Positions 1 through 11,466 of a stretch of DNA of 64,000 nucleotides are shown here, piece after piece. The stretch is from JAVJST01 sp040219295 (lineage in GTDB: Bacteria; Pseudomonadota; Alphaproteobacteria; Rhodospirillales; Casp-alpha2). The DNA is taken from NCBI GenBank assembly GCA_040219295.1, contig JAVJST010000005.1:310001-374000 (forward strand). The letters run 5' to 3'. The stretch's first letter is position 1. Every line of letters begins with the position of its first letter. The position numbers and the translations under genes are program-made. The notes under the pieces were generated by a model, which saw only the letters and a program-made list of their open reading frames with translations, had not been told where the DNA came from and ran no database searches.

Positions 1-1
1 T

Positions 2-490
2 TCGGCGATCACACCGGAACGGGAGAAACGGTTTCTGTATTCGCGGCCCTATGCGATCTTCGACGAGGCCGTTCTGGTGCGTTCGGGCGAGGGCATCGCA
101 TCGCCGGACGATCTGGCGGGCAAGCGGATCGGCGCGATCAGCGGCAGCACCAACATGGCCCTGGCCGAAGGGTGGGTGGATGTCGGGCGTGTCGACTTCG
201 ACGGCGCCACGGACGATGTTCTCGGCGACATGGTTGCGGCGTTGCGTGCGGGCGACATCGACGGCGTTGTCGACGATGACTGTGCCTTCGGCGCGCTGAT
301 CGACGAGCCCGCTTTCGAGATCGCCTTTACGGTCAAGACCGGCAACCGCTGGGGTGTGGCGATGCACCCGGATTCAGAGGATTTGAAAAGGTCCATCGAC
401 CGGGGCCTCGACCACGTGATCCTGAGTCACGGTCTGCAGGCCATCTGGAAGCGCTGGTTTCCGGCGCTCGACCTTCCTCAGTTGAGTTGA
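2..490 (+). CDS. ABC transporter substrate-binding protein, amino-acid type (5' truncated)
   Basis: This is the C-terminal part of a periplasmic solute-binding protein of the SBP_bac_3 family; the gene begins before the window. The frame is open from base 2. It starts with a stretch reading ITPERE..FLYSRPY, which resembles the ITPER...FS.PY signature of lobe I in amino-acid binding proteins. The segment LAGKRIGAISGST is the typical start of lobe II, and an acidic stretch (VVDDDCAFGAL) matches the place where the family describes what the ligand cleft blocks. The C-terminus, GLQAIWKRWF, fits the family's final helix. The ligand is unknown, and the permease and ATPase genes are not in the window. 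The last 13 bases overlap the 3' end of the convergent gene on the other strand. Confidence 0.8.
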   Translation, partial: SAITPEREKRFLYSRPYAIFDEAVLVRSGEGIASPDDLAGKRIGAISGSTNMALAEGWVDVGRVDFDGATDDVLGDMVAALRAGDIDGVVDDDCAFGALIDEPAFEIAFTVKTGNRWGVAMHPDSEDLKRSIDRGLDHVILSHGLQAIWKRWFPALDLPQLS

Positions 491-1509
491 CTGAGTTTCG
501 GCGCGTTCTTCTCGATTGCGCGGATTTTGTCGAGGCCCTGGCGCAACTCGGACTGGATGAACTCGACACGCTTGGCCGGACTGCCCGCGTTCTTGTTCGG
601 AAAATGATTGCGCCATGCCGTCATCTTCACGGTCAGGGAACACAACACACCGCCGTTGGTTGCGTGAAAGCTCGATATCAGACGCTCGACCTTGCGGAAA
701 CGCTCGGCCGAGATATCCGTCCACAGGCTTTCGGAGGCGCGATCGAACGCTTCGAAGCGCCCGGTGACGCCCGACATTGCCTCGAGTAGGATCGATTCGA
801 ACATCTCGGTCGTCTCGTGCATGCCGCGGTCTTCGCGGAACTGAAAGCTCTGTCGCAAGTCGCGAAGCGCTTCCAGAAACTCGCTGATAATCGGTTCGAT
901 GGAATCGAGACATTGGCGGAAGTAACCGAGCGAAAGAAAGATATCCGCGTAGTCCTCGAGAAACGCCGGCACCTGATCCGGACGGATATCGAGCTTGTCG
1001 GCCATCTGCTTGAGCCGTTCCATGGCCTGCTTGACGTCGGGGGAGCGAAAAAGGGCGATAACGTCCTCGAAGCTCTCGATGCCACTGGTGCCATCCTTGC
1101 CGTAAATTTCCTGGATCAACGGCCGGGTGAACTCGGTCATGTACTTGGTCAGTTCGGCGTTCTTGGCGTCGGACAAGCGCAACGCGTCGTGGTCATTCAC
1201 CTCGATGCCGATCTGGCGAAGGGACAGCCGAAGACTGTAAACGTCGTAACTCGGCAGCGTGCCGACCGCCTTGCAGATGCGAAAGTCCTCGACATCCTGG
1301 TCTACCGGCCAGTTGAACTCCGCCGGCAAGTCGCGAATCTCGATCTGTCCGCTGCCTGTCTCCGAGTCGGTGAACAACTCGATCACGCTGTTGAGCCGAG
1401 CATTCTTGATCATCCGGGCACGCTGCAGGCTGGGCGTCTGCAGCGGAAGCATGGCCAGCGGCATGATATGCATCGAGTCGCGATCAACGTCGCTGATTTC
1501 AATACTCAT
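478..1509 (-). CDS. Conserved hypothetical protein, about 343 aa, function unknown
   Basis: I do not recognise this protein beyond a general resemblance to uncharacterised alphaproteobacterial proteins. It is hydrophilic, with no signal peptide or membrane segment, and is rich in acidic residues and long amphipathic helices, especially the C-terminal 200 residues. I chose the ATG that gives MSIEISDVDRDS because a GGAG sequence lies about ten bases upstream; a longer frame adds only seven residues. The 3' end overlaps the convergent solute-binding protein gene by 13 bases. The upstream neighbour on the same strand is an EamA transporter 84 bases away. Codon use looks like that of the flanking housekeeping genes, so it is probably a native chromosomal gene. 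Confidence 0.75.
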   Translation of the reverse strand: MSIEISDVDRDSMHIMPLAMLPLQTPSLQRARMIKNARLNSVIELFTDSETGSGQIEIRDLPAEFNWPVDQDVEDFRICKAVGTLPSYDVYSLRLSLRQIGIEVNDHDALRLSDAKNAELTKYMTEFTRPLIQEIYGKDGTSGIESFEDVIALFRSPDVKQAMERLKQMADKLDIRPDQVPAFLEDYADIFLSLGYFRQCLDSIEPIISEFLEALRDLRQSFQFREDRGMHETTEMFESILLEAMSGVTGRFEAFDRASESLWTDISAERFRKVERLISSFHATNGGVLCSLTVKMTAWRNHFPNKNAGSPAKRVEFIQSELRQGLDKIRAIEKNAPKLSQLN

Positions 1510-1593
1510 GTCAGGTGTTTCTCCGGGCACGTCAATCGTGGATACGTATTTTTACGTAAACATAAAGGATAGATTTCGGATTTGCAAACCGGT

Positions 1594-2463
1594 TCAGGGT
1601 GCTGGGTCGGGCTTAGCCGATTTTTGGCGGTTTACCCAGGCGACGCCGGCCAGAATCATGGTGCTGCCGGCGACGACGGGAATGGTCAGATCGTTGCCGA
1701 GGAACAGCACCCCGCCAGCGATCGCGAACACCGGCGTGAGCAGCGTGAAGGGCGCGATGAGCCCGACCGGATAGCGCTGCAGCAGGTAGTACATGCCTGA
1801 GTGCGCGATGACCGAACCGAAGATGGCTGTATAGAGGATGGCGCCCCAACCGCCCCAGGTCGCGTTGTTGATCGCCGTCCACTGGCCGGACTCGAAAACG
1901 ACCGAAACGGCGAACAGGATCGGCGCGCTGACGATCGATAGCCAGGCGGTGATGGTCAGGGCGTGGACCATCGGCATGCCGCGCACCATGATCATGGTGA
2001 CCGCGAACAGGATCGCGGAAACGAGCATCCAGAACATGGCCGCCAGATCGTCGAACATGGCAGGGTCGAATCCGATGACCAGGGCTCCGGCGAACGCGAG
2101 GGCGACGCCGCCGATTCGTTCGACGTTAAGAGTTTCACCGAGAAACAAGGCGCCGAGAATGACAGCGATCGGCACCTCGAGTTGGCTGATCACGGCGACG
2201 GCCCCGGTGTTGTCGGAAAGATAGATGGCGTAATAGAGCGTCAGGTACATGCCGACACCCATGACCAGGCCGACCTTGACCAGCGGCCAGATCATCGACC
2301 GTGGTACGCGGATGAACGGTACGAGGATGACGGCCAGCAAGGCAAAGCGGACTGAGGTGAAGAAGACCGGCGGAAACTCCACCAGGCCGAACTTGGCGAC
2401 CACGTACATCGAACCCCAGATCGCGTTGATCACGATGACGAAAAGGAGATGGGGGACGGTCAT
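1594..2463 (-). CDS. EamA/DMT-family transporter
   Basis: A 289-residue integral membrane protein of the drug/metabolite transporter superfamily. About ten hydrophobic segments form two EamA repeats. The first repeat begins within the first few residues (NAIWGSMYVVAKFGL) and contains the family-typical SQLEVPIAVILGALFLGE region. The second ends in LLTPVFAIAGGVLFLGN, the equivalent position in the other half. Proteins of this type usually export small metabolites or amino acids across the inner membrane, but the substrate cannot be predicted from sequence. The ATG has GGAG-like bases upstream. It is divergent from truA, with about 140 bases between the two starts. Confidence 0.88.
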   Translation of the reverse strand: MTVPHLLFVIVINAIWGSMYVVAKFGLVEFPPVFFTSVRFALLAVILVPFIRVPRSMIWPLVKVGLVMGVGMYLTLYYAIYLSDNTGAVAVISQLEVPIAVILGALFLGETLNVERIGGVALAFAGALVIGFDPAMFDDLAAMFWMLVSAILFAVTMIMVRGMPMVHALTITAWLSIVSAPILFAVSVVFESGQWTAINNATWGGWGAILYTAIFGSVIAHSGMYYLLQRYPVGLIAPFTLLTPVFAIAGGVLFLGNDLTIPVVAGSTMILAGVAWVNRQKSAKPDPAP

Positions 2464-2602
2464 GGGGTCAACAATCGGGAATCATATGCCGGTGGGAAGC
2501 CCGCCAGTCTCGTTCGCGCTATTTGCCGATGCAAGCGCGACATTGTATCGATAGCCGTCAATTCGCGTCGTTCACGTCTCCCCAATCCAGGAAGCGCCAT
2601 TC

Positions 2603-3343
2603 ATGCCCAAGTACCGACTGACAGTTGAATACGACGGCCGCCCGTTCGTCGGTTGGCAACGTCAGGACAACGGCATGTCGGTCCAGCAGGCGCTCGAGGA
2701 TGCCGTCAGGGGGTTCAGCGGCGAAACCGTTACCGTGCACGGGGCCGGGCGCACGGATGCCGGTGTCCATGCGCGGGCCCAGGTTGCCCACCTCGATATC
2801 GAGCGCGACATGCCGCCCGGCAAGGTCGCCGACGCGTTGAATGCGCACTTGCGACCGCACCCGGTCGCGGTCATCGGGTGCGAGTTCGCCGATGCGGATT
2901 TTCATGCGCGGTTCTCAGCGACCGGACGCGCCTATCTTTTCCGGATCGTCAACCGTCGCGCGCCGCTGAGCCTGGATCGCGGACTGGCCTGGTGGGTTCC
3001 GGTCGCGTTGGACGCCGAAGCCATGAACACCGCCGCGCAGGTTCTTGTCGGCCAGCATGACTTCTCCAGCTTCCGTGCCTCGATCTGTCAGGCAAAGTCG
3101 CCTGTTAAGACCTTGGACCGAATCGACGTGACGCGCGACGGAGACGTCATATCCATCATCGCCGAAGCCCGGTCATTCCTGCACAACCAGGTCCGGATCA
3201 TGACCGGCACCCTGCGGCTGGTCGGCGAGGGAAAATGGACTGCCGGCGATCTGAAGGCGGCGCTCGCAGCGAGCGATCGCGCCGCGGCGGGCGAAACGGC
3301 GCCACCGGACGGATTGTACCTGACGGCTGTCCGCTACGACTAG
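2603..3343 (+). CDS. truA: tRNA pseudouridine(38-40) synthase TruA
   Basis: Converts uridine to pseudouridine at positions 38-40 in the anticodon stem-loop of many tRNAs. The 246-residue length is normal for TruA. The catalytic motif GRTDAGVHA carries the nucleophilic aspartate at residue 52. Other family blocks are present: the N-terminal VEYDGRPFVGWQRQ, the RAYLFRI block, HDFSSFRA, and the C-terminal SFLHNQVRIM followed by PDGLYL. In many alphaproteobacteria truA follows dapE in the argB-dapD-dapE neighbourhood. Here it sits about 3.4 kb beyond dapE, separated by a sensor kinase and two small membrane proteins and on the opposite strand, which suggests local rearrangement. Confidence 0.97.
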   Translation: MPKYRLTVEYDGRPFVGWQRQDNGMSVQQALEDAVRGFSGETVTVHGAGRTDAGVHARAQVAHLDIERDMPPGKVADALNAHLRPHPVAVIGCEFADADFHARFSATGRAYLFRIVNRRAPLSLDRGLAWWVPVALDAEAMNTAAQVLVGQHDFSSFRASICQAKSPVKTLDRIDVTRDGDVISIIAEARSFLHNQVRIMTGTLRLVGEGKWTAGDLKAALAASDRAAAGETAPPDGLYLTAVRYD

Positions 3344-3458
3344 TTTCCGGCAGAAATCAGTCTTGCGTTTCATCGTGGCGCTTTATCGTGAAGAACTGTC
3401 AGCAGTATTGCCGATGCCATGCTCTTGGCACGGTTTCGTGGGCCTTGGTGCGGAGGCG

Positions 3459-5507
<2,049 letters not shown>

Positions 5508-5707
5508 CGAACGGGCGGTTCCGCTGGAAGGGATGACCCTAGTTATATTCGTAGTTCTACTTACATTGCCAGCTAAAACTGAGGCTGCCGGGTGATCCCA
5601 AGAATAACCAAGAAAGACACCAGCTTAGGGGTCGAGCTTGTGCGAATACCCGCATCGGCCTATGTCTAATCGACCGACACGGCGCGATAGTCAGGAGCCG
5701 GAAAGCG

Positions 5708-6112
5708 ATGGCGGACGACGACGGCAGACGGATCGAACTGCGCATGGGAAGCGCCGTGCAAGCGGATGCCGCGACCGGGCAGGGCGCAGATGATGCCTCT
5801 GGCGGAACCACTGGCGCCGAGGCGGGCACTGGCGGTGGTCATGCCGGTGCCGCCGGTCAGGCATTCTCCCAGGCGCCGAGACCCGTCATGGGCTGGATCG
5901 CCGTTGCCTGCGGAATCCTTGGGATCTTCACCTACGGCATTATCTTCGTACCGATCGCCTTTGTGTGTTCGATCATCGCGCTCTTCATGGGACAGGGAAT
6001 GTGGGCGTTCCTCGGGTTCCTGACGGCGTTCGCCGGGCTGATCACTTCGCCGGGGTTGCTGTTCTTCCTCGGACTGGGGGGATTGGCCGCCTATTTCGGC
6101 ATTCCCCTCTGA
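5708..6112 (+). CDS. Small membrane protein with Gly/Ala-rich N-terminus, unknown function
   Basis: A 134-residue protein with two parts. The first 60 residues are low-complexity (Gly, Ala, Thr, Asp and Gln rich) and probably disordered. The rest is almost wholly hydrophobic and forms about three membrane helices, beginning at VMGWIAVACGILGIFTYG. The start is supported by AGGAG about ten bases upstream. The hydrophobic part resembles small DUF4190-like membrane proteins, but I would not assign a family. It runs toward the next membrane protein gene on the opposite strand, with five bases between the two stop codons. Confidence 0.7.
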   Translation: MADDDGRRIELRMGSAVQADAATGQGADDASGGTTGAEAGTGGGHAGAAGQAFSQAPRPVMGWIAVACGILGIFTYGIIFVPIAFVCSIIALFMGQGMWAFLGFLTAFAGLITSPGLLFFLGLGGLAAYFGIPL

Positions 6113-6117
6113 ACGGC

Positions 6118-6690
6118 TCAAGCGAGTAGAATTCGATTGGCCCAGAAACTGATGATCACTCCGATCGAGAGGTCGAGACCGACCAGCATGACCGCTTGAG
6201 GCCTGGAGATCCCGAATCCCTTCCAGGCAACGAACCAGCCGTAGAACAACACGGCGATCAGAACCATGACGGGCAACGGGCCGAGGCCACCGCTGCTCAT
6301 GCTGACGATGGCGACAGGGGTATAAACGGCGTTCTGCAGCACGGCGGCCCAGTTGTATGAGACGATTCCACGGATATAGTTGCGTTCGCAGTCGAGAAAA
6401 CGGACGAATGAGGCCATCAGCACCGGGTACGCGGTCCATGAGATGGCATAGGCGATGAACTCGATGAGCGAGAAGCGGAGCAGCGCCGGCTCGACCCCGA
6501 ACTCCGCCGAAATCATGCCGTAGCGGGTCATGGCCATCATGAGCGAGAACGGGGCGACCAGGAGTGCCGCGTAGAACGAGTACCAGAATCCCCTGATGGA
6601 AACGTCGAATGCGTTTATCGCGTCGGCGTCGAATCGCGCCAGCCTGACGGCGGTCATCACCGAGGCGGCCATGTGATTGAACGGCAGCAT
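6118..6690 (-). CDS. Uncharacterised integral membrane protein (about 190 aa)
   Basis: Five or so hydrophobic segments span most of the protein, starting at about residue 33 (FYAALLVAPFSLMMAM) and ending with VMLVGLDLSIGVIISFW. The arrangement looks like the small YIP1-type or related alphaproteobacterial membrane proteins, but no diagnostic motif is visible. The annotated ATG is ten bases downstream of the dapE stop codon on the same strand, so it may be cotranscribed with dapD-dapE. An internal ATG six codons later (MAASVMTAVRL) is an equally plausible start, because neither has a strong Shine-Dalgarno sequence. Confidence 0.7.
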   Translation of the reverse strand: MLPFNHMAASVMTAVRLARFDADAINAFDVSIRGFWYSFYAALLVAPFSLMMAMTRYGMISAEFGVEPALLRFSLIEFIAYAISWTAYPVLMASFVRFLDCERNYIRGIVSYNWAAVLQNAVYTPVAIVSMSSGGLGPLPVMVLIAVLFYGWFVAWKGFGISRPQAVMLVGLDLSIGVIISFWANRILLA

Positions 6691-6700
6691 ATCGGCGCCG

Positions 6701-7876
6701 TCAGGCCGCAGCAGCCGCGAGATATCGGTCGATGACCTTCTCGTAAATGTCGGTCAGGCGTTCGATATCGGCGACGGGAACGTGTTCATCGATCTTGTGC
6801 GCGGTGTCGCTGTAGAGCCCGAACTCGCAAACCGGGCAGTAATCCTTGATGAAACGGGCATCCGACGTTCCGCCGGTGGTGCTCTTCACCGGACGGGTGC
6901 CGGTGGTTTCGGCCACGGTATCGCAGACGATATCGGCGAGCGGACCGGGTACCGATAGGAACGATTCGCCCGAGATACGGATGTCGAGATCGTAGGCCGT
7001 ACCCACCGAGTCGAGGCGCCGGCGAATCTCCCGGATCAACGTCTCGCTGGTGAAGGTATCGTTGAACCGGACATTGAACTTGGCTTCGGCGCGGCGCGGA
7101 ATGACATTCGTCGCCGGGTTGCCAACGTCGACGCTGGTCAGGGTAAGGGTGGACGGCTGGAAGTGCTCGCTGCCGTCATCGAGCGGGATGTCCGTCAGGG
7201 CGTTCAGCATGCCGAGCAGGTGCGGGATCGGGTTATCGGCACGTTCCGGATAGGCGGCATGACCCTGAACGCCGGTAACGGTCAGAACCCCGTTGAGACT
7301 GCCGCGACGGCCGATCTTGACCATGCCGCCGAGCTCGCCGACGGCGCCAGGGTTAGTCGGTTCGCCGACCAGGCACGCGCTCAGCCTTTCGCCCATGTCG
7401 GATATCCAACCCAGCGCCTTGCGGGTGCCGTTGATGCTGACGCCTTCCTCGTCGCCGGTAATCAGCATGCTGATCGCGCCCTGCAAACCGTCGCCGCGTG
7501 CGGCTACGCGTCCGGCGGCGACCGCGAACGCCGCGACCGCGCACTTCATGTCAGAGGTTCCGCGGCCGTAGAGCATGCCGCCGTCGATCTCGGCTGCGAA
7601 CGGGGGGTGCTGCCAGGCCGTCTCGTCGCCCGGCGGAACCACGTCCGTATGGCCGGCAAAGCACAGGTTGGCGACATCCGTACCGGCCGGGCCGATCCGC
7701 GCGTACAGATTGTCGACCGGATCCGTGCCGGTTTCCTCGAACACGCGGCGGTGAACCGCGAAACCGACGCCCTCGAGATAGCTCTGCAGGACGTCGAGCG
7801 CACCGGCGTCGACCGGCGTGATGCTCGGGCAGCGGATCAGCGCTCGGCTGAGTTCGACGGGATTGCCGTCGGACAT
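6701..7876 (-). CDS. dapE: Succinyl-diaminopimelate desuccinylase DapE
   Basis: Hydrolyses N-succinyl-LL-diaminopimelate to LL-diaminopimelate and succinate in the succinylase branch of lysine and peptidoglycan precursor synthesis. The 391-residue M20 metallopeptidase shows the di-zinc motifs in order: GHTDVVPPG (H76, D78), YGRGTSDMK (D109 bridging), TGDEEG (E143/E144), a GEPTN loop, and the C-terminal GGTSDARF and SDTAHKIDEHV segments. The central dimerisation domain, with GRRGSLNG and GVQGHAAYPE, is intact. It lies 11 bases downstream of dapD, so the two steps of the pathway are probably cotranscribed. Confidence 0.97.
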   Translation of the reverse strand: MSDGNPVELSRALIRCPSITPVDAGALDVLQSYLEGVGFAVHRRVFEETGTDPVDNLYARIGPAGTDVANLCFAGHTDVVPPGDETAWQHPPFAAEIDGGMLYGRGTSDMKCAVAAFAVAAGRVAARGDGLQGAISMLITGDEEGVSINGTRKALGWISDMGERLSACLVGEPTNPGAVGELGGMVKIGRRGSLNGVLTVTGVQGHAAYPERADNPIPHLLGMLNALTDIPLDDGSEHFQPSTLTLTSVDVGNPATNVIPRRAEAKFNVRFNDTFTSETLIREIRRRLDSVGTAYDLDIRISGESFLSVPGPLADIVCDTVAETTGTRPVKSTTGGTSDARFIKDYCPVCEFGLYSDTAHKIDEHVPVADIERLTDIYEKVIDRYLAAAAA

Positions 7877-7887
7877 GGCGTTGGCTC

Positions 7888-8733
7888 CTAGGTTCGAAGC
7901 AGCTCGTTGATCGACGTTTTGGAGCGGGTCTTCTCATCGACCTTCTTGACGATGACGGCGCAGTAGAGACCCGGCCCTGGCGTTCCGTCGGGCAATGGCT
8001 TGCCCGGCATGGTACCCGAAACGACAACCGAATAGGCGGGTACACGGCCAAAGAGAACCTCTCCCGTGGCACGGTCGATGATCTTGGTCGACGCGCCGAT
8101 ATAGACGCCCATCGACAAGACTGACCCTTCCTCGACGACGACGCCCTCAACGACTTCCGAGCGGGCGCCGATGAAGCAGTTGTCCTCGATGATCACCGGA
8201 CCGGCCTGCAGCGGTTCCAGAACGCCGCCGATACCAACGCCGCCCGAAAGGTGGCAGTTCTTGCCGATCTGGGCGCAACTGCCGACGGTGACCCAGGTGT
8301 CGACCATGGTGCCTTCGTCGACGTAAGCGCCGAGGTTGACGAAACTCGGCATCAGGATCACACCGGGGGCGATGTAGGCCGAATGCCGTACCGTGCAGTT
8401 CGGCACGGCGCGCAGACCGGCATCGCGAAACCGGTTGTCGGACCAGCCGGCAAACTTGCTCGGCACCTTGTCCCACCATGTCGACCCGCCGGGGCCGCCC
8501 TCGATCCGCGTCATGTCGTTGAGCCGGAACGACAGCAGTACGGCCTTCTTCAGCCACTGGTTCACGGTCCAGCCGTCGGCGGACTTCTCGGCGACGCGGA
8601 CTTCGCCCGAATCGAGCATCTGGAGGGCTTTCCCGACGGCATCGCGGATGTCACCGGTCGTCGTCGTGGTGATCTGATCGCGGTTCTCGAATGCGGCGTC
8701 GATGGTACTCTGCAGGGCTGTAACGTCGGTCAT
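7888..8733 (-). CDS. dapD: Tetrahydrodipicolinate N-succinyltransferase DapD
   Basis: Transfers succinyl from succinyl-CoA to tetrahydrodipicolinate, the step before DapC/ArgD and DapE in lysine synthesis. The 281-residue length is typical of the proteobacterial enzyme. The C-terminal two-thirds carry hexapeptide repeats of a left-handed beta helix (for example GGVGIGGVLEP and IGARSEVVEGVVVEEG). The N-terminal helical region includes SGEVRVAEK and the conserved NQWLKKAVLLSFRL. The last segment, GLYCAVIVKKVDEKTRSKT, matches known DapD C-termini. It is the first gene of a dapD-dapE pair, and a nucleotidase gene lies 104 bases upstream on the same strand. Confidence 0.97.
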   Translation of the reverse strand: MTDVTALQSTIDAAFENRDQITTTTTGDIRDAVGKALQMLDSGEVRVAEKSADGWTVNQWLKKAVLLSFRLNDMTRIEGGPGGSTWWDKVPSKFAGWSDNRFRDAGLRAVPNCTVRHSAYIAPGVILMPSFVNLGAYVDEGTMVDTWVTVGSCAQIGKNCHLSGGVGIGGVLEPLQAGPVIIEDNCFIGARSEVVEGVVVEEGSVLSMGVYIGASTKIIDRATGEVLFGRVPAYSVVVSGTMPGKPLPDGTPGPGLYCAVIVKKVDEKTRSKTSINELLRT

Positions 8734-8837
8734 GGTGCGGTCTCTCGGTTGTCGGTTTGGCGACGGCTCTAGCCGTTGGTGGCGGGAAAATGGGCCACTG
8801 CCGCTATGCTGTCAATTCGAAGCGCCCGGCGGGCGGT

Positions 8838-9539
8838 TCAGGGACCGACCACGTCGCTCAGGAATGCATTGATGTCGGACGCCCTGTGATGCACGAAGTC
8901 GCACTCGGCGTGCTCTCGCCCCCAGGTCGTGTCTGTCTCGATCCAGACGGTGGTCATGCCGATTGCCGCGGCGGGCGCCAGGTTTTTGGCCATGTCCTCG
9001 ACCATCACGGTGGTTGACGGATCGATCGCATGGGATTCGATGAGCTGTTCGTAGACGATCAGTTCGGGTTTCGGAACGTAATCGGCAGCGACAATGTCGA
9101 AGACCGCATCGAAGTGATGATCAATTCCCATATACCGCGTGATGTTGTCCGCGTGACCGGTCGAGCCGTTGGTGAAGATGATCTTGCGTCCGGGAAGTCG
9201 GCTCAGCAGCCCGTCGAGATCCGGGTTCGACGGAATCGGGCTGAGATCGATGTTGTGGACGTATGACAGGAAATCGGCAGGGTCGACGGCGTGATGGTGC
9301 ATGAGGCCGCGCATGGTGGTGCCGTGTTCCCGAAAATAGGTTTTCTGGATGGCGTAGGCGTCTTCGTACGCCAGGGTGAGACGATCCATGATGAACCGCG
9401 TCATGTTCCGTTCGACCTGCCGGAACAATCCGCATGCGGCCGGATAAAGGGTGTTGTCCAAATCGAAAATCCAGGTTTCAGCGCCGTACATGTTGTCCAG
9501 CGCCATGGGATTCACCGATGTCGTTTGTTGGTCATTCAT
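8838..9539 (-). CDS. Pyrimidine 5'-nucleotidase, HAD superfamily
   Basis: A HAD-like phosphatase of the pyrimidine 5'-nucleotidase type (SDT1-like), expected to dephosphorylate UMP/CMP-type nucleotides in the cytoplasm. Motif I is WIFDLDNTLYP, with both aspartates; motif II is IIFTNGS; motif III/IV is KPELIVYEQL followed by VMVEDMAKNL. I chose the ATG giving MNDQQTTSVN because AGGGG lies directly upstream; a longer frame would add 23 poorly supported residues. In many alphaproteobacteria this gene sits between argB and dapD. That is its place here too, except that a 5.5-kb block of other genes separates it from argB. Confidence 0.9.
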   Translation of the reverse strand: MNDQQTTSVNPMALDNMYGAETWIFDLDNTLYPAACGLFRQVERNMTRFIMDRLTLAYEDAYAIQKTYFREHGTTMRGLMHHHAVDPADFLSYVHNIDLSPIPSNPDLDGLLSRLPGRKIIFTNGSTGHADNITRYMGIDHHFDAVFDIVAADYVPKPELIVYEQLIESHAIDPSTTVMVEDMAKNLAPAAAIGMTTVWIETDTTWGREHAECDFVHHRASDINAFLSDVVGP

Positions 9540-9732
9540 GTCCCCTATGTTGGTGACAGAAGGCATCGACAACAAGCCCCGACGCCTGATTTCCTGCTGC
9601 ATAGACAAGGATTCCGGTAGATTTACGTATGCTGTTTAATTGACGACATCGGGTATGGTGATAAACGTTGTCATTCCATAAACTTACCGGCGGGCGTGGG
9701 GGAGGCATCGGTGCCGTGTCAGGGGCCGGAGA

Positions 9733-11466
9733 ATGAATAGCGAGAACAACAATAATGCTGCGACCGGCGGGCAGCCCGACGAGGCCTCCAGCCGTGGCGG
9801 CAGCGCGTTCGGCGGCGCGCTTGACGGTTTCCCGGGTGCCGCGGTGGTACTCGATCATCAGGATTCGGTCGTCGCTGCGAATGTAAAGGGGCAGGCCATT
9901 CGCCAGCTCCTCGCGCGTGGCGGATTGCCGCAGGTCGTCGAGGCGGTCGGCAAGGTGCGCGACAGCGGTGAGATCGTTCTGGAGACGGTCGGCATCGAGA
10001 GTTCGAACGGTACGCTGAGCCTCGAGGCGACGGTAATCCCGCAACCCGCCGATAACGGCGCGGGTACGATCCTGGTCCTGATGCGCGACGTCACGGTTGA
10101 ACAGAACCTGCGCTCGGCGCTGATCGAGTCCCGGCAACGCTACAAGGACCTGGTCGAGATCAACAGCGACTTCACCTGGGAAGTGCGCGCGGACGGAACC
10201 TTCGTCTTCGTTTCGCCACGCGGCGCCCTCGGATACTCGGCGAAGGAGATTGTCGGCACCGACGCCAGATCGTTGCTGTCGGAGAAGGATTCACGTGCGC
10301 CCGTACCGTTTGTCAGCAAGAAGCCGCTCGAAAATGTCGAAACCTGGCTGACCCGCAAGAACGGCGAAACCGCATCGGTGCTGTTGTCGTGCGTCCCCCT
10401 GTTCGACGAATCCCAGTGCTGGCAGGGAACTCGCGGCGTCTGCCGCGACGTGACCGAGGAGCGGGCCAATGAAGCGGCGCTGGCGCGAGCCCGTCATCGA
10501 GAGTACGTCCTCAATCATATCGTCTACTCGATCCGCGATGAGATCGAGCCGATCAACATGCTGTCGGCGGCCGCCACCTCAACCGCCGGCGCATTCATGG
10601 CCTCGGGTGCCCAGATCTTTCGCCGCACGGGCGACGGAACCTACGACGTTGCCGCCAGTCACGGCGATGAAGCGGGTCTGAGAGACCTCAGCAAGTCTTT
10701 CAAGGATCTGAAACCCGAGCCCGAGACCCACTCGATCGAAATCGGCAAATGGAGCATCCTGTTCACGCCGACGCTCTATCGGCACACCATCAATGGGGTT
10801 TTTGCGATCTGGCGGGCGACGAACGAGAAAGAATGGGACGACGACTACCGGATCCTGTTGTGCGATGTCGCCAACCAGATTGGCATCGCCAACGAGCAGA
10901 TCGCCAATCACGAGCGAATCCTGGCACTGAGCCGGACTGACGGCATGACCGGGTTGCTCAATCGCCGCGCCTTCTTCGAGGAGGAACTGCCGCGGCGTCT
11001 GGGCCGTCTGTTGCATCAGAACAAGATGGCGTCGCTGTTTTATGTCGACCTCGACAATTTCAAGCTGGTCAACGACGTCCACGGGCACCAGGTCGGTGAC
11101 GATGCGATCCTCGAGTTGCGCAGCATGCTCGTCGATCACTCGCGGCCCGGCGACGTGATCGCGCGGCTCGGCGGCGACGAGTTCGCCATGTGGCTTGACG
11201 GTATGAACGAGGACATCGCCCGTGAACGTGCGGACCGATTGATTGCCGCCTCGTCGCGTCTCAACCAATACTCGGGTAGCGACGAGCGTCCGCTTGGAAT
11301 CTCCGTGGGGCTTGCGGTTTTTGATCCAAAATCAGGCGAGACACTTGAACAAGTGATGGCGAGGGCCGATGCTGCAATGTATGCGGTCAAGCGCGCGGGC
11401 AAGGGGGGTGTCAGCGTTGCACCGCCTTACACGCCGTCAGGTACGGTGACGCAGGACCAGGATTAA
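9733..11466 (+). CDS. PAS-domain diguanylate cyclase (GGDEF)
   Basis: A 577-residue soluble signalling protein with no membrane segment. An N-terminal PAS-like domain (about 30-120) and a second PAS domain (about 135-245, with the PAC-like end GTRGVCRDVTEE) are followed by a GAF-like region (about 255-395) and a GGDEF domain (about 400-560). The catalytic motif is intact (GGDEF, 480-484). The inhibitory I-site RxxD is also present (R471-D474) five residues before it, so it should make cyclic di-GMP and be product-inhibited. No EAL domain is fused. The stop codon overlaps the start of the following DUF2336 gene (TAATG), which implies translational coupling with the two DUF2336 genes. Confidence 0.93.
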   Translation: MNSENNNNAATGGQPDEASSRGGSAFGGALDGFPGAAVVLDHQDSVVAANVKGQAIRQLLARGGLPQVVEAVGKVRDSGEIVLETVGIESSNGTLSLEATVIPQPADNGAGTILVLMRDVTVEQNLRSALIESRQRYKDLVEINSDFTWEVRADGTFVFVSPRGALGYSAKEIVGTDARSLLSEKDSRAPVPFVSKKPLENVETWLTRKNGETASVLLSCVPLFDESQCWQGTRGVCRDVTEERANEAALARARHREYVLNHIVYSIRDEIEPINMLSAAATSTAGAFMASGAQIFRRTGDGTYDVAASHGDEAGLRDLSKSFKDLKPEPETHSIEIGKWSILFTPTLYRHTINGVFAIWRATNEKEWDDDYRILLCDVANQIGIANEQIANHERILALSRTDGMTGLLNRRAFFEEELPRRLGRLLHQNKMASLFYVDLDNFKLVNDVHGHQVGDDAILELRSMLVDHSRPGDVIARLGGDEFAMWLDGMNEDIARERADRLIAASSRLNQYSGSDERPLGISVGLAVFDPKSGETLEQVMARADAAMYAVKRAGKGGVSVAPPYTPSGTVTQDQD

